Positions 40,523-47,170 of a DNA stretch of 64,000 nt are shown here, piece by piece (the first letter of the stretch is position 1; each line of letters begins with the position of its first letter). Below the pieces are notes generated by a model, which was given only the letters and a program-made list of their open reading frames with translations, searched no databases and was not told the origin of the DNA. The translations under genes and the position numbers were made by a program. The stretch is from Agrobacterium vitis (GTDB lineage Bacteria; Pseudomonadota; Alphaproteobacteria; Rhizobiales; Rhizobiaceae), in NCBI RefSeq assembly GCF_013426735.1, contig NZ_AP023272.1:3640501-3704500 (forward strand), given 5' to 3'.

Positions 40523-41185
40523 TCACTCCGCTATGGCATCCACACCCATGGTGACCTCACTCATGCCACCGAACATCGGAACATCCACCACCACCTGGCC
40601 CCGCTTCGACAGTACCTTGCGCACCGTCACCACAAAGTCGGCAAACGGGCCGGAGCGGATCGTTACCTGCTTGCCGAGTACATCAGGCATCGGCGGCACA
40701 TCGCCCGCATCCATGTGTTGTCTGTCAGCAGACTTGGCGGATAATTGCAGCTGTCGCATCAAGGCTTCCGGCATCAGATAGGGCCTGCCATCCTGGCCCA
40801 TCAGGCTCTGCAGCCTGGAGGCTACCAGGAGCCCGGCATAGGCCTCGTTGTCCGGGATCACCCGCACGAACAGATAACCTCGGAACAGCGGCCGCTCGAC
40901 GATGAAGGCCGGCTTGCGGCGGCGGGGCGGCAGTCTTCGCCGCTCGCAGGGGCACCAGCAGTCGATGCCCTGCTCCGTGAGCGAATCGCGAATGACCTGC
41001 TCCAGACCGCTCTTACAGTGCGCCACCAGCCAGCGAGCCCGCGCGTCGAAGTCAGGGCGGTCGTGCCGTGCCATGGCGATCTGGCGTTGGCGCCTCGCCT
41101 CGACGGCTGTGACACGCGCCAGCCTCAAGAGCCTTTCGTTCGAGATGACGGTCTGTTGGTTACGGTCACGGTTATGCTGCATCAT
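40523..41185 (-). CDS. NusG-like transcription elongation/antitermination protein
   Basis: The 220-residue protein has a NusG N-terminal domain (WLVAHCKSGLEQVIRDSLTEQGIDCWCP, shown in parts, and PLFRGYLFVRV) and a C-terminal KOW domain (VTIRSGPFADFVVTV, then GRGQVVVDVP-like end). It is a specialised NusG paralogue of the RfaH/phage type, not the core NusG, which sits next to rplK. It overlaps the replication-like gene by 14 bp. By analogy it would let RNA polymerase read through terminators in the island's leftward transcript. GC-rich composition. Confidence 0.8.
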   Translation of the reverse strand: MMQHNRDRNQQTVISNERLLRLARVTAVEARRQRQIAMARHDRPDFDARARWLVAHCKSGLEQVIRDSLTEQGIDCWCPCERRRLPPRRRKPAFIVERPLFRGYLFVRVIPDNEAYAGLLVASRLQSLMGQDGRPYLMPEALMRQLQLSAKSADRQHMDAGDVPPMPDVLGKQVTIRSGPFADFVVTVRKVLSKRGQVVVDVPMFGGMSEVTMGVDAIAE

Positions 41186-42626
41186 GGGTGCGTCCCTTGC
41201 TCAAGCTGGTGATGAAGTGATCAAGGGCGGCCTCGACCGCCACGTCGAGATCGTGCTCTTTGGGGTTTATGGCCGGAAAGCAGATCCAGTCGCTCAGGCC
41301 ATCGATGAACATCCAGCCACGCCGCTCATGCAGCCGCCGCCAGGCCGCAAACAGCGGGCTGCCGCACTCGACCCTCTCAAAGCTGGTGACCAGCGGCAGG
41401 ATGTCGGTCGTCGTCTTGAACGGCTCGTTGCGCCCGGCGAGATCGCGCATCTTGCTGACCAGTGGCCAGCCATGGTCACGGCGCTTTTCCCAAGCCAGCG
41501 CCTCCTGGCTGATCGCTCCTGAGGCAATCCGCCGTTCATCGAAAGCCGTCATCACCAGCTGGCCTGTGGGCTCACAGAGCAGCGCCTGGAAATGCCGGCC
41601 CATCCACAGCTTGCCGCAGACCTTAGCGATGACATGGGTGGAGGAACGGGTTTGGGGATTAGTTTGGCTGCAGGCACCGACGTAGGAATGGGGATGTGTC
41701 CGAGCGTAGGTATCCGTCTGGGCAGTGCTTTGAGCCTGGCGTCCCGTCCAACCCTCAGGCACCTCCCTCCATGCCCGTGCCTTGAGGTACACGGCCGGTA
41801 CCGTCAATTCCTCACGTGCTGCCCAGGCCAGATAGGCTGGCGTCCGCTCGATGCAGGCCTCCCGCTCCTCAGCCGACAGCGCAAACCAGGCATTGCGGGC
41901 AAAGTCGGGATTGCCGGGCCTTGGCCACAGCTTGAACCAGGCGTCGAACTGCTCTCCGATCCGGACGCGCTCCAGCCGCCTCGCCGCCCTGTCGTCGACA
42001 TCAGCGGCACCACGACAGTCCTCAGCCGGTTCGCGCGCGCCCTCCCCTTGGTAGGAGTCAGTCTTTGCTAGATTTAAGTTATTACTAAGGGCCGATTTTA
42101 CCGGCGCCGGTAAAACCGGCGACGGTTTTGCCGGCGACGGCAATTCAGTCTGCGGTAGACATGCAACACTCTCGGATGCCACATCGGCTCCGACCGAGCC
42201 GTCGGAACTGCAGGATGTGTCGGAAGCATCAGACGCATCTGCCGTCTCCGAAGCATCAAACGCATCTGTCAGCTCGGAGGTATCGGAGACATCATAGACG
42301 TCGGTATTGGCGGAGCCTGGTTGGCGCGGCTCGTCAAAGATCACCAGCACTGTTGGTCCGAATTTGCCGCCGGCGCGGGTCTGCTCCCGTTCCGCATAGC
42401 CGGTCTCCACCAGCTCGACGATCATCTTGCGGGCCTTGTCGCGCCCGCAATTGCCCTTCTTGACGATGTCGCCAATCACCACGGTCCAGTTGTCGGGCTT
42501 GGACAGCAGATAAGACAGCAGCCAGCGCGCCTCCATCGACAGCCGGGCATCTTCAAACACATGATTGGGAATGGCGGCATAGTGCGCATTGCGCACCCCG
42601 CGCCGGATCGTCGCTTCGCCGCTCAC
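41172..42626 (-). CDS. Phage replication protein O-like / winged-helix protein
   Basis: The 484-residue protein starts with a winged-helix domain (YAAIPNHVFEDARLSMEARWLLSYLLSKP) typical of phage O-type replication initiators and related rhizobial helix-turn-helix proteins. A long low-complexity linker follows (Asp/Ser/Thr-rich, then Pro-rich pentapeptides), encoded in part by 15-bp tandem DNA repeats. The C-terminal 250 residues have a helical region with FARNAWFALSAEEREACI. It overlaps the genes on both sides, by 4 and 14 bp. Inferred function: replication initiation or regulation of the island's phage-like module. A DnaC/DnaB-type loader is not seen. Confidence 0.65.
   Translation of the reverse strand: MSGEATIRRGVRNAHYAAIPNHVFEDARLSMEARWLLSYLLSKPDNWTVVIGDIVKKGNCGRDKARKMIVELVETGYAEREQTRAGGKFGPTVLVIFDEPRQPGSANTDVYDVSDTSELTDAFDASETADASDASDTSCSSDGSVGADVASESVACLPQTELPSPAKPSPVLPAPVKSALSNNLNLAKTDSYQGEGAREPAEDCRGAADVDDRAARRLERVRIGEQFDAWFKLWPRPGNPDFARNAWFALSAEEREACIERTPAYLAWAAREELTVPAVYLKARAWREVPEGWTGRQAQSTAQTDTYARTHPHSYVGACSQTNPQTRSSTHVIAKVCGKLWMGRHFQALLCEPTGQLVMTAFDERRIASGAISQEALAWEKRRDHGWPLVSKMRDLAGRNEPFKTTTDILPLVTSFERVECGSPLFAAWRRLHERRGWMFIDGLSDWICFPAINPKEHDLDVAVEAALDHFITSLSKGRTHDAA
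42096..42140 (-). repeat. Three tandem 15-bp repeats, iteron-like, inside the O-like gene
   Basis: Consecutive units read TTTTACCGGCGCCGG, TAAAACCGGCGACGG and TTTTGCCGGCGACGG. The first unit and the next five bases form a 20-bp perfect palindrome (42096-42115). An AT-rich stretch (TAGATTTAAGTTATTACTAA) lies beside them at 42069-42088. In lambda-like phages the origin sits inside the O gene as iterons beside an AT-rich segment. The same DNA encodes Pro-rich pentapeptides (PSPAK, PSPVL, PAPVK), so selection on protein is the competing explanation. Confidence 0.5.
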
Positions 42627-42784
42627 AGCGCACCGCCTGTGCGCACCAGGGTGCGCAGATCGAAACGATCGATGAAACCGCAGAGATCGAGCATGCCGTC
42701 ATCGTCGCCAGCGGCCGGGACAGGCTGGTCGTTATCTATGCCAGGATCGATCAGACGGATAGGGATGAGCAGGATGGATGTCAT
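42623..42784 (-). CDS. Small leader protein of the leftward operon
   Basis: A 53-residue frame from ATG 42784 (MTSILLIPIRLIDPGID...), or 63 residues from ATG 42814. It ends overlapping the O-like gene start by 4 bp, which supports translation. No domain is recognised and the binding sites are poor. The operator-like palindrome at 42787-42801 lies just before the shorter start, so the leftward promoter must be in that region. The call is tentative. Confidence 0.4.
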   Translation of the reverse strand: MTSILLIPIRLIDPGIDNDQPVPAAGDDDGMLDLCGFIDRFDLRTLVRTGGAL

Positions 42785-42786
42785 TC

Positions 42787-42805
42787 GCGCATAATATGCG
42801 CAAAC
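42787..42805. promoter_or_regulatory. Operator-like site 1 beside the S24 repressor
   Basis: The palindrome GCGCATAATATGCGC (42787-42801) extends into a 15-mer that, read on the minus strand (42805-42791), is GTTTGCGCATATTAT. The identical 15-mer occurs at 43520-43534 on the plus strand. The site lies upstream of the leftward operon, about 70 bp from the repressor start. Confidence 0.6.
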
Positions 42806-42872
42806 AGATATCATGAAAAGGCGATTTTATCCATAAACGGATTTTTTAGTTTCATCGATCTATAGTATCTAC

Positions 42873-43448
42873 ATGCCCATGGATATCGCGACATACATAG
42901 CCCAGCTGCTCAGCATGAAAAAATGGAACCAGGTCAAACTGGCGGCCCATTTTGGCGTGTCCCAATCCACCGTCAATCGATGGAAGTCCGGCTCCGAGCC
43001 GGAAGGCCACCACCGCGATGCTATCCGCGAACTCTACAACATTGAGTTCGGCTCTCCCGACAGCAAGCCGTTCAAGCGCGTCAAGCTGATGGGCAAGGTC
43101 GGCGCCGGCCAGGAAATCTACGCCATCGACGATGGCGGGCAAAGCTACGTCGATGCGCCGGCAGATGCCCATCAGAACACCGTTGCCGTCGAGGTGTCAG
43201 GGGAATCGATGTATCCCGCCTATGAAGAGGGAACCATCCTCTTCTACTCCAAGACCTTGCCGCCCTCCGAGATGGTCAACAGGCGCGCCGTCGTCCAACT
43301 GGCCGACGGGCGAATCTTTGTCAAAACCGTCCGCCCGGGCACAACCCCGAACACCTGGACGCTGACCAGCATCAATGCGCTTTATCCCGATATGATCGAC
43401 CAGATCGTCGAGTGGGCCGCCCCGATCGACTGGATCAAGCCGCGGTAA
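42873..43448 (+). CDS. S24-family phage-type repressor
   Basis: The 191-residue protein has an N-terminal helix-turn-helix (WNQVKLAAHFGVSQSTVNRWKSG) and a C-terminal S24 peptidase domain with VSGESMYPAYEEG (catalytic Ser) and RRAVVQLADGRIFVKTV (catalytic Lys region). It belongs to the CI/LexA-like repressors that cleave themselves upon RecA activation. ATG 42873 and 42879 are both possible. It reads rightwards between the leftward replication operon and the rightward small-gene/integrase operon, flanked by two copies of a 15-bp operator-like sequence. I infer that it holds the island in the integrated state and is released by DNA damage. Confidence 0.85.
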   Translation: MPMDIATYIAQLLSMKKWNQVKLAAHFGVSQSTVNRWKSGSEPEGHHRDAIRELYNIEFGSPDSKPFKRVKLMGKVGAGQEIYAIDDGGQSYVDAPADAHQNTVAVEVSGESMYPAYEEGTILFYSKTLPPSEMVNRRAVVQLADGRIFVKTVRPGTTPNTWTLTSINALYPDMIDQIVEWAAPIDWIKPR

Positions 43449-43519
43449 AATATCCAGATTATCCGTTCAACGAAAAATAATTATGTTTTCGCGCATTTTT
43501 ATCTTGATCACATAATTCC

Positions 43520-43534
43520 GTTTGCGCATATTAT
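43520..43534 (+). promoter_or_regulatory. Operator-like site 2 beside the S24 repressor
   Basis: The 15-mer GTTTGCGCATATTAT is identical to site 1 in opposite orientation. A TTGATC box at 43504-43509 and CATATT at 43527-43532 are 17 bp apart and could be the promoter of the rightward operon, with the -10 covered by the operator. From 43449 to 43622 no gene is seen. Confidence 0.6.
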
Positions 43535-43622
43535 CCTCCGTCCGCGCCAAATGATGCAGATCCCAGCGGATAACCGGTAACGCAACGCCCGCTCTGCCCT
43601 AATCTGCAGGACGAAACCGAGG

Positions 43623-43814
43623 ATGAAACCCATGCAGCAGACTGATACCATCACACGCGAAGATGAGCGTGATCGAGCTCAGATGTTCGCGCGCTATCAG
43701 GAGCGCGGCCCGCAGACCGAGACTGACCTCCTTAGCGCCGGCATCAGCAAGGACAGTCAGCAGCGCAATGCAGCGGCGGTCGCATATCGCGTTCGGCTGT
43801 TCGACGCGGCCTAA
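43623..43814 (+). CDS. Small hypothetical protein, first of the rightward operon
   Basis: The 63-residue protein is charged and helical (TREDERDRAQMFARYQERG, then LLSAGISKDSQQRNAAAVAYRVRLFDAA). GAGG lies just before ATG 43623, and a second ATG at 43632 is possible. No domain is recognised. It follows operator site 2 and precedes the chain of small genes leading to the integrase, the place of early regulators such as Cro or excisionase in phages. There is a gap of 188 bp after it with nothing obvious. Confidence 0.5.
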   Translation: MKPMQQTDTITREDERDRAQMFARYQERGPQTETDLLSAGISKDSQQRNAAAVAYRVRLFDAA

Positions 43815-44002
43815 CCCGGCAGTTCGTCAATCCACCCCGCTGACCTGATAGAAACACAGTCGGATTCGGGTTCCGCAGCCTAACCACTGCGGCTTGCGAA
43901 CGGATCAAGCTCCCACAGCACCACCAACCAGCCAACGCAGCCGCACAACGGACTGCGATCGATGATCCGTGCTCGCATCACGGCCATCAGGAAGAGGACG
44001 TC

Positions 44003-44173
44003 ATGATCACTCCATCCAAACAGCAGCCGCGCCGACCGCTCTTCCGCGTCCGCTTCCGTGATGGCCACACCGTCACGATCGCTGCCACCAACAGCCTCAA
44101 GGCGGAACAGAAGGCACTCCGCGCCCGGCCCGGATTTATCGACACTGTTCGCATTATCAAAGGAAAAAGCTGA
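44003..44173 (+). CDS. Small basic protein (56 residues)
   Basis: ATG 44003 follows GGAAGAGGACG, a strong binding site. The protein is MITPSKQQPRRPLFRVRFRD-like at its start and rich in Arg and Lys, with a short beta-type pattern (FRVRFRDGHTVTIAA) and ends IIKGKS. Its stop TGA shares one base with the next ATG (TGATG), which shows coupled translation. The size and charge suit a DNA- or RNA-binding early protein, but no family is recognised. Confidence 0.55.
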   Translation: MITPSKQQPRRPLFRVRFRDGHTVTIAATNSLKAEQKALRARPGFIDTVRIIKGKS

Positions 44174-44406
44174 TGTGTGAGACTAAAATTATCAGAGGCG
44201 CGTTACCGCGCCGCGAAGATGTAATCCAAGCTGCCCAAACAACAACAACGTTCCTCCGCCAAAAGATCCTGCCTGCTTGGCATTCGTTGCCGGTAGCCGA
44301 GAAAATCCTTTCGAGCCACACCGACATTCCTCTGCTGACGCTCATCACGGGCTATCGCCGCGAACACACGCAACCGGCAGTGATGCGTGTGGAGTCTCAG
44401 ACATGA
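44173..44406 (+). CDS. Small hypothetical protein of the integrase operon
   Basis: The 77-residue protein begins on the last base of the preceding stop (TGATG) and ends overlapping the next start by 4 bp (ATGA). It has no recognised motif. The double overlap is the main support that it is expressed. It is part of the run of four small genes before the integrase. Confidence 0.5.
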   Translation: MCETKIIRGALPRREDVIQAAQTTTTFLRQKILPAWHSLPVAEKILSSHTDIPLLTLITGYRREHTQPAVMRVESQT

Positions 44407-44603
44407 ACAGACGCCAGTCTTTCCGAGCCAGCGACATCAAAACGGTACTCTGCGCGTTAAAGAAAAACGGACTTTCGCCGACCGCTGTCGATACTATGCC
44501 TGACGGCACCATCCGCTGGCACTTTACACCCAACCCGCAAAATGAGCAGAATGATCTGGACAGAGAGCTTGCGGAGTTTGAACGAAGGCATGGTCATAGT
44601 TGA
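44403..44603 (+). CDS. Small hypothetical protein just before the integrase
   Basis: The 66-residue protein starts at ATG 44403, overlapping the preceding stop. It contains FRASDIKTVLCALKKNGLSPTAVDTMPDG, a helix-turn-helix-sized segment, and ends in an acidic helix (DLDRELAEFERRHGHS). In the overlapping start region of the integrase this is where excisionase (directionality factor) genes often lie; I offer that as a guess. Near-identical small proteins with the phrase TVDTMPDGT-like are common next to rhizobial integrases in my recollection, not verified. Confidence 0.5.
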   Translation: MNRRQSFRASDIKTVLCALKKNGLSPTAVDTMPDGTIRWHFTPNPQNEQNDLDRELAEFERRHGHS

Positions 44604-45648
44604 ATTGAAAGGCATCCATCGCGTTAAGGCCAAGGGAAAGATCTATTTTTATGCTTGGCGCGGTGGCCCCAAGCTGACAGGCGAGCCAGGTACCCATGAA
44701 TTCATGGCCTCCTATAATGAGGCCATAGCGACACGAGCCGCACCAGAGAGCGGTAAATTCCGGTCCATCATCACAAACTATAAAGCGACCGAGTTCAACA
44801 AACTGGCAGCCTCGACCAAGCGCGTTTGGACACCGTGGATCGACCGCATATCCGACTATTTTGGCGATCTCAGTATCGCGCAGTTCAACCGCCATGAGCG
44901 TATCCGGCCCATCATCCGCCGGTGGCGCGGCCAATATAGCGAAACTCCTCGTAGCGCTGATACAGGCTTGCAAGTTCTCTCTCGCATCCTTTCCCATGGA
45001 GTCGACCCGCTAGGCAAAATCGCATCCAACCCGTGCGAAGGCATCAAGCATCTCTATAGCAATGACCGCGCCGAAATCATCTGGACCGATTCGGACGTCG
45101 AGCAGTTAAAAACGCAGTGCTCAAATGAGGTCGCTTGGGCTGTCGATCTCGCGGCACATACCGGCCTTCGTGTCGGCGACCTCATCAAGCTATGTTGGTC
45201 ACATGTACGCGAAGACGCCATTATCATCTCCACCGGCAAAAGCCGACACAAGCGCGAAGCCATCATCCCTCGCTACGACAGCCTTAACGAGATCCTGGCC
45301 AGCATCCCAAAGCGTTCGCCAATCATCCTTACCAACTCATTCAAGAAACCGTGGACCCAGGACGGCCTTGCAAGTTCCTTCTGGACGGCAAAGGTCAAAT
45401 CCGGCCTTCAGGAACGCGATCTGCACTTCCACGACTTGCGCGGAACAGCAGCCACAAAGTTTTACACGGCGGGCCTTTCGATCCGCGTGATCGCCGAAAT
45501 CATGGCTTGGGAAGAAGAGCAGGTTGAGAAGATTATTCGCCGGTACGTCGGCAGATCATCAGCCACCAAGGAGATGATCAGGCAAATCAACGAGGCCAGA
45601 TCGAGAACAGACGTTGTAAAACCATCTGTAAAACCGTCCGGAAACTGA
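44590..45648 (+). CDS. Tyrosine recombinase (site-specific integrase)
   Basis: From ATG 44590 the protein has 352 residues; the frame is open from 44542. The N-terminal arm begins VELKGIHRVKAKGKIYFYAWRGG. A SAM-like core-binding domain follows. The catalytic domain has AAHTGLRVGDLIKL (first Arg), HFHDLRGTAATKF (His-x-x-Arg) and RRYVGR (nucleophilic Tyr) near 330. It reads towards, and ends 36 bp before, the tRNA-Gly gene whose 3' part is duplicated at 8678. It is therefore the enzyme that integrated the island. Confidence 0.93.
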   Translation: MVIVELKGIHRVKAKGKIYFYAWRGGPKLTGEPGTHEFMASYNEAIATRAAPESGKFRSIITNYKATEFNKLAASTKRVWTPWIDRISDYFGDLSIAQFNRHERIRPIIRRWRGQYSETPRSADTGLQVLSRILSHGVDPLGKIASNPCEGIKHLYSNDRAEIIWTDSDVEQLKTQCSNEVAWAVDLAAHTGLRVGDLIKLCWSHVREDAIIISTGKSRHKREAIIPRYDSLNEILASIPKRSPIILTNSFKKPWTQDGLASSFWTAKVKSGLQERDLHFHDLRGTAATKFYTAGLSIRVIAEIMAWEEEQVEKIIRRYVGRSSATKEMIRQINEARSRTDVVKPSVKPSGN

Positions 45649-45683
45649 TACCGAAAAACGGGCGTAAGTCATTGAAAAAACGT

Positions 45684-45731
45684 CTGGAGCGGGTGAAGGG
45701 AATCGAACCCTCGTATTCAGCTTGGGAAGCT
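45684..45731 (+). repeat. attR: 48-bp direct repeat within tRNA-Gly
   Basis: Perfect copy of 8678-8725. It covers the anticodon loop to the CCA end of tRNA-Gly(CCC), so integration restored an intact tRNA gene. Excision between the two copies would remove 37,006 bp as a circle. Confidence 0.92.
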
Positions 45732-45758
45732 GCTGCTCTACCATTGAGCTACACCCGC
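45685..45758 (-). tRNA. tRNA-Gly(CCC)
   Basis: The minus strand folds as a 74-nt tRNA with encoded CCA. The acceptor stem is GCGGGTG paired with CACCCGC, followed by TCCA. The D-arm is AGCTCAATGGTAGAGC. The anticodon arm GCAGC-TTCCCAA-GCTG(A) has loop bases 34-36 CCC, so it reads GGG glycine codons. The T-arm has GGTTCGATTCC. It is the chromosomal target of the island. dcd lies upstream on the same strand. Confidence 0.95.
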
Positions 45759-45813
45759 CTGATGCCCGAGAGTTCCTACACTTGGGCGTTGATGTCAAGC
45801 ATGAAAGCGCAGA

Positions 45814-46911
45814 TCAGGCTGCGCGAAAATGCTTGGAGAGCTTCAGTCCCTGGGCCTGATAGTTCGAGCCGAGGCCTGTGCCGTAGAGACCCTGGGGATG
45901 CTCGAGCATATGTTCATAGACCAGGCGGCCGATGATCTGGCCGTGTTCGAGAATATAGGGTACTTCGTGGCTGCGCACTTCCAGCACAGCTCGGCTGCCG
46001 GTACCGCCAGCCCCGGCATGGCCGAAGCCAGGATCGAAAAAACCAGCATAATGAACGCGGAATTCCCCGACCAGCGGGTCGTAAGGGGTCATTTCCGCCG
46101 CATAGAGCGGCGGTACATGGACGGCCTCGCGTGAGACGAGAATGTAGAACTCGTCGGGATCGAGGATTAATTCGTCACGGCCACGGCTGTAGAGCGGTTC
46201 CCAAAAGTCCAGCACATCATGGGCAGCCTTACGATCGACGTCGATCACCGCCGTATGATGCTTGCCGCGATAGCCGACCAGCCCGTCCGGTCCTGTCCCC
46301 TTCAGATCGATGGACAGCGCGATGCCGCCACCCGAGACATTGGGCGTCTCGCTGGCCACCAGCGTCTCAGCCTTGTGCAGATCCAGAAGTTCGCTATCGC
46401 TCAGCAGCGCATGACCGATCCGGAAGCGGATCTGCGACAGGCGAGAGCCGCGCCGCACGATAATCGGAAACGTCCGCGGGCTGATTTCCAGATAAAGCTG
46501 GCCCTTGTAGCCTGCCGGAATCTTGTCGAATTCCTGCGCGTAATCGACCATTACCCGCGTAAAGATGTCGAGGCGACCGGTCGAGCTTTTCGGATTGGTG
46601 GAGGCCGATAGATCCGTCGGCAAATCCAGGCTCTCCATCAGCGGCACGATATAGACACAGCCGGTTTCAAGGACAGCGCCATGCTCCAGATCGATCTCGT
46701 GCAGGGTCAACCGTTGCAGCTTGTCCGCCACCGTGCTGTTGGGGCCGGGCATGAAGCTGGCGCGCACTCTGAGCGCTTTGGAGCCCAGCCTCAGATCAAG
46801 ACTCGCCGGCTGGATCTGGTCTTGATCAAGCATGGTTTCGCTCAAAAGCGAGGCCGAGCCGAACAATTCGCCTATGGCGCGATCCGCCAATATGCCCGCA
46901 TTCCGTGTCAT
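45814..46911 (-). CDS. dcd: 2'-deoxycytidine 5'-triphosphate deaminase
   Basis: The start is ATG 46911 with AAGGAAG five bases upstream; ATG 46914 is adjacent, and the open frame further upstream is not coding. The protein has 365 residues, the long rhizobial form with duplicated dUTPase-like fold. Motifs are NPKSSTGRLDIFTRV, the dCTP deaminase signature, and the late GFFDPGFGHAGAG. It converts dCTP to dUTP for thymidylate synthesis. It resumes core sequence to the right of the island, and its downstream neighbour is the tRNA-Gly gene. Confidence 0.9.
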   Translation of the reverse strand: MTRNAGILADRAIGELFGSASLLSETMLDQDQIQPASLDLRLGSKALRVRASFMPGPNSTVADKLQRLTLHEIDLEHGAVLETGCVYIVPLMESLDLPTDLSASTNPKSSTGRLDIFTRVMVDYAQEFDKIPAGYKGQLYLEISPRTFPIIVRRGSRLSQIRFRIGHALLSDSELLDLHKAETLVASETPNVSGGGIALSIDLKGTGPDGLVGYRGKHHTAVIDVDRKAAHDVLDFWEPLYSRGRDELILDPDEFYILVSREAVHVPPLYAAEMTPYDPLVGEFRVHYAGFFDPGFGHAGAGGTGSRAVLEVRSHEVPYILEHGQIIGRLVYEHMLEHPQGLYGTGLGSNYQAQGLKLSKHFRAA

Positions 46912-47050
46912 CATGTCTTCCTTGCAGCGCCGACGCCGAACAAAGCGCGCAACATGCCGCAGCCCCGTCAAACACCGGCATATAGTATACGACAAAACCA
47001 AACTCCGGGAATTGACGCAAGCAAAAGAACGGCGTAAGCAAATCTTATCC

Positions 47051-47101
47051 CGTGGTGATTTGGCCGGTCGGCTTGCAGCCACGTTAAACAATTGGCTAAA
47101 A
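47051..47101 (+). promoter_or_regulatory. SAM-II riboswitch upstream of metZ
   Basis: The sequence matches the SAM-II consensus of alphaproteobacteria: CGTGGTGATTTG, then CGGCTTGCAGCCACG, then TTAAACAA and a closing GGCTAAA. GCCACG pairs with the first CGTGG(T) stem and the A-rich tail forms the pseudoknot. SAM-II elements are known in front of metA and metZ in rhizobia. An intrinsic terminator follows 16 bp later, so S-adenosylmethionine binding could act at transcription or translation. Confidence 0.9.
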
Positions 47102-47117
47102 AGATCGGACACGTGCA

Positions 47118-47148
47118 AACCGGTCCGTATTTCGCGACCGGTTTTTTT
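47118..47148 (+). terminator. Leader terminator between SAM-II riboswitch and metZ
   Basis: Arms AACCGGTC (47118-47125) and GACCGGTT (47136-47143) form a perfect 8-bp stem, directly followed by a run of T to 47148. It lies between the riboswitch and the metZ start, so it is probably the expression platform. Confidence 0.8.
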
Positions 47149-47170
47149 GTGTTCGAAAGGCTCATACAGC

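Noticed and set aside
46832..47170. Open frame upstream extending metZ by 113 codons
   Set aside because: It covers the SAM-II riboswitch, the terminator and the dcd promoter; MetZ family proteins begin at 47171.
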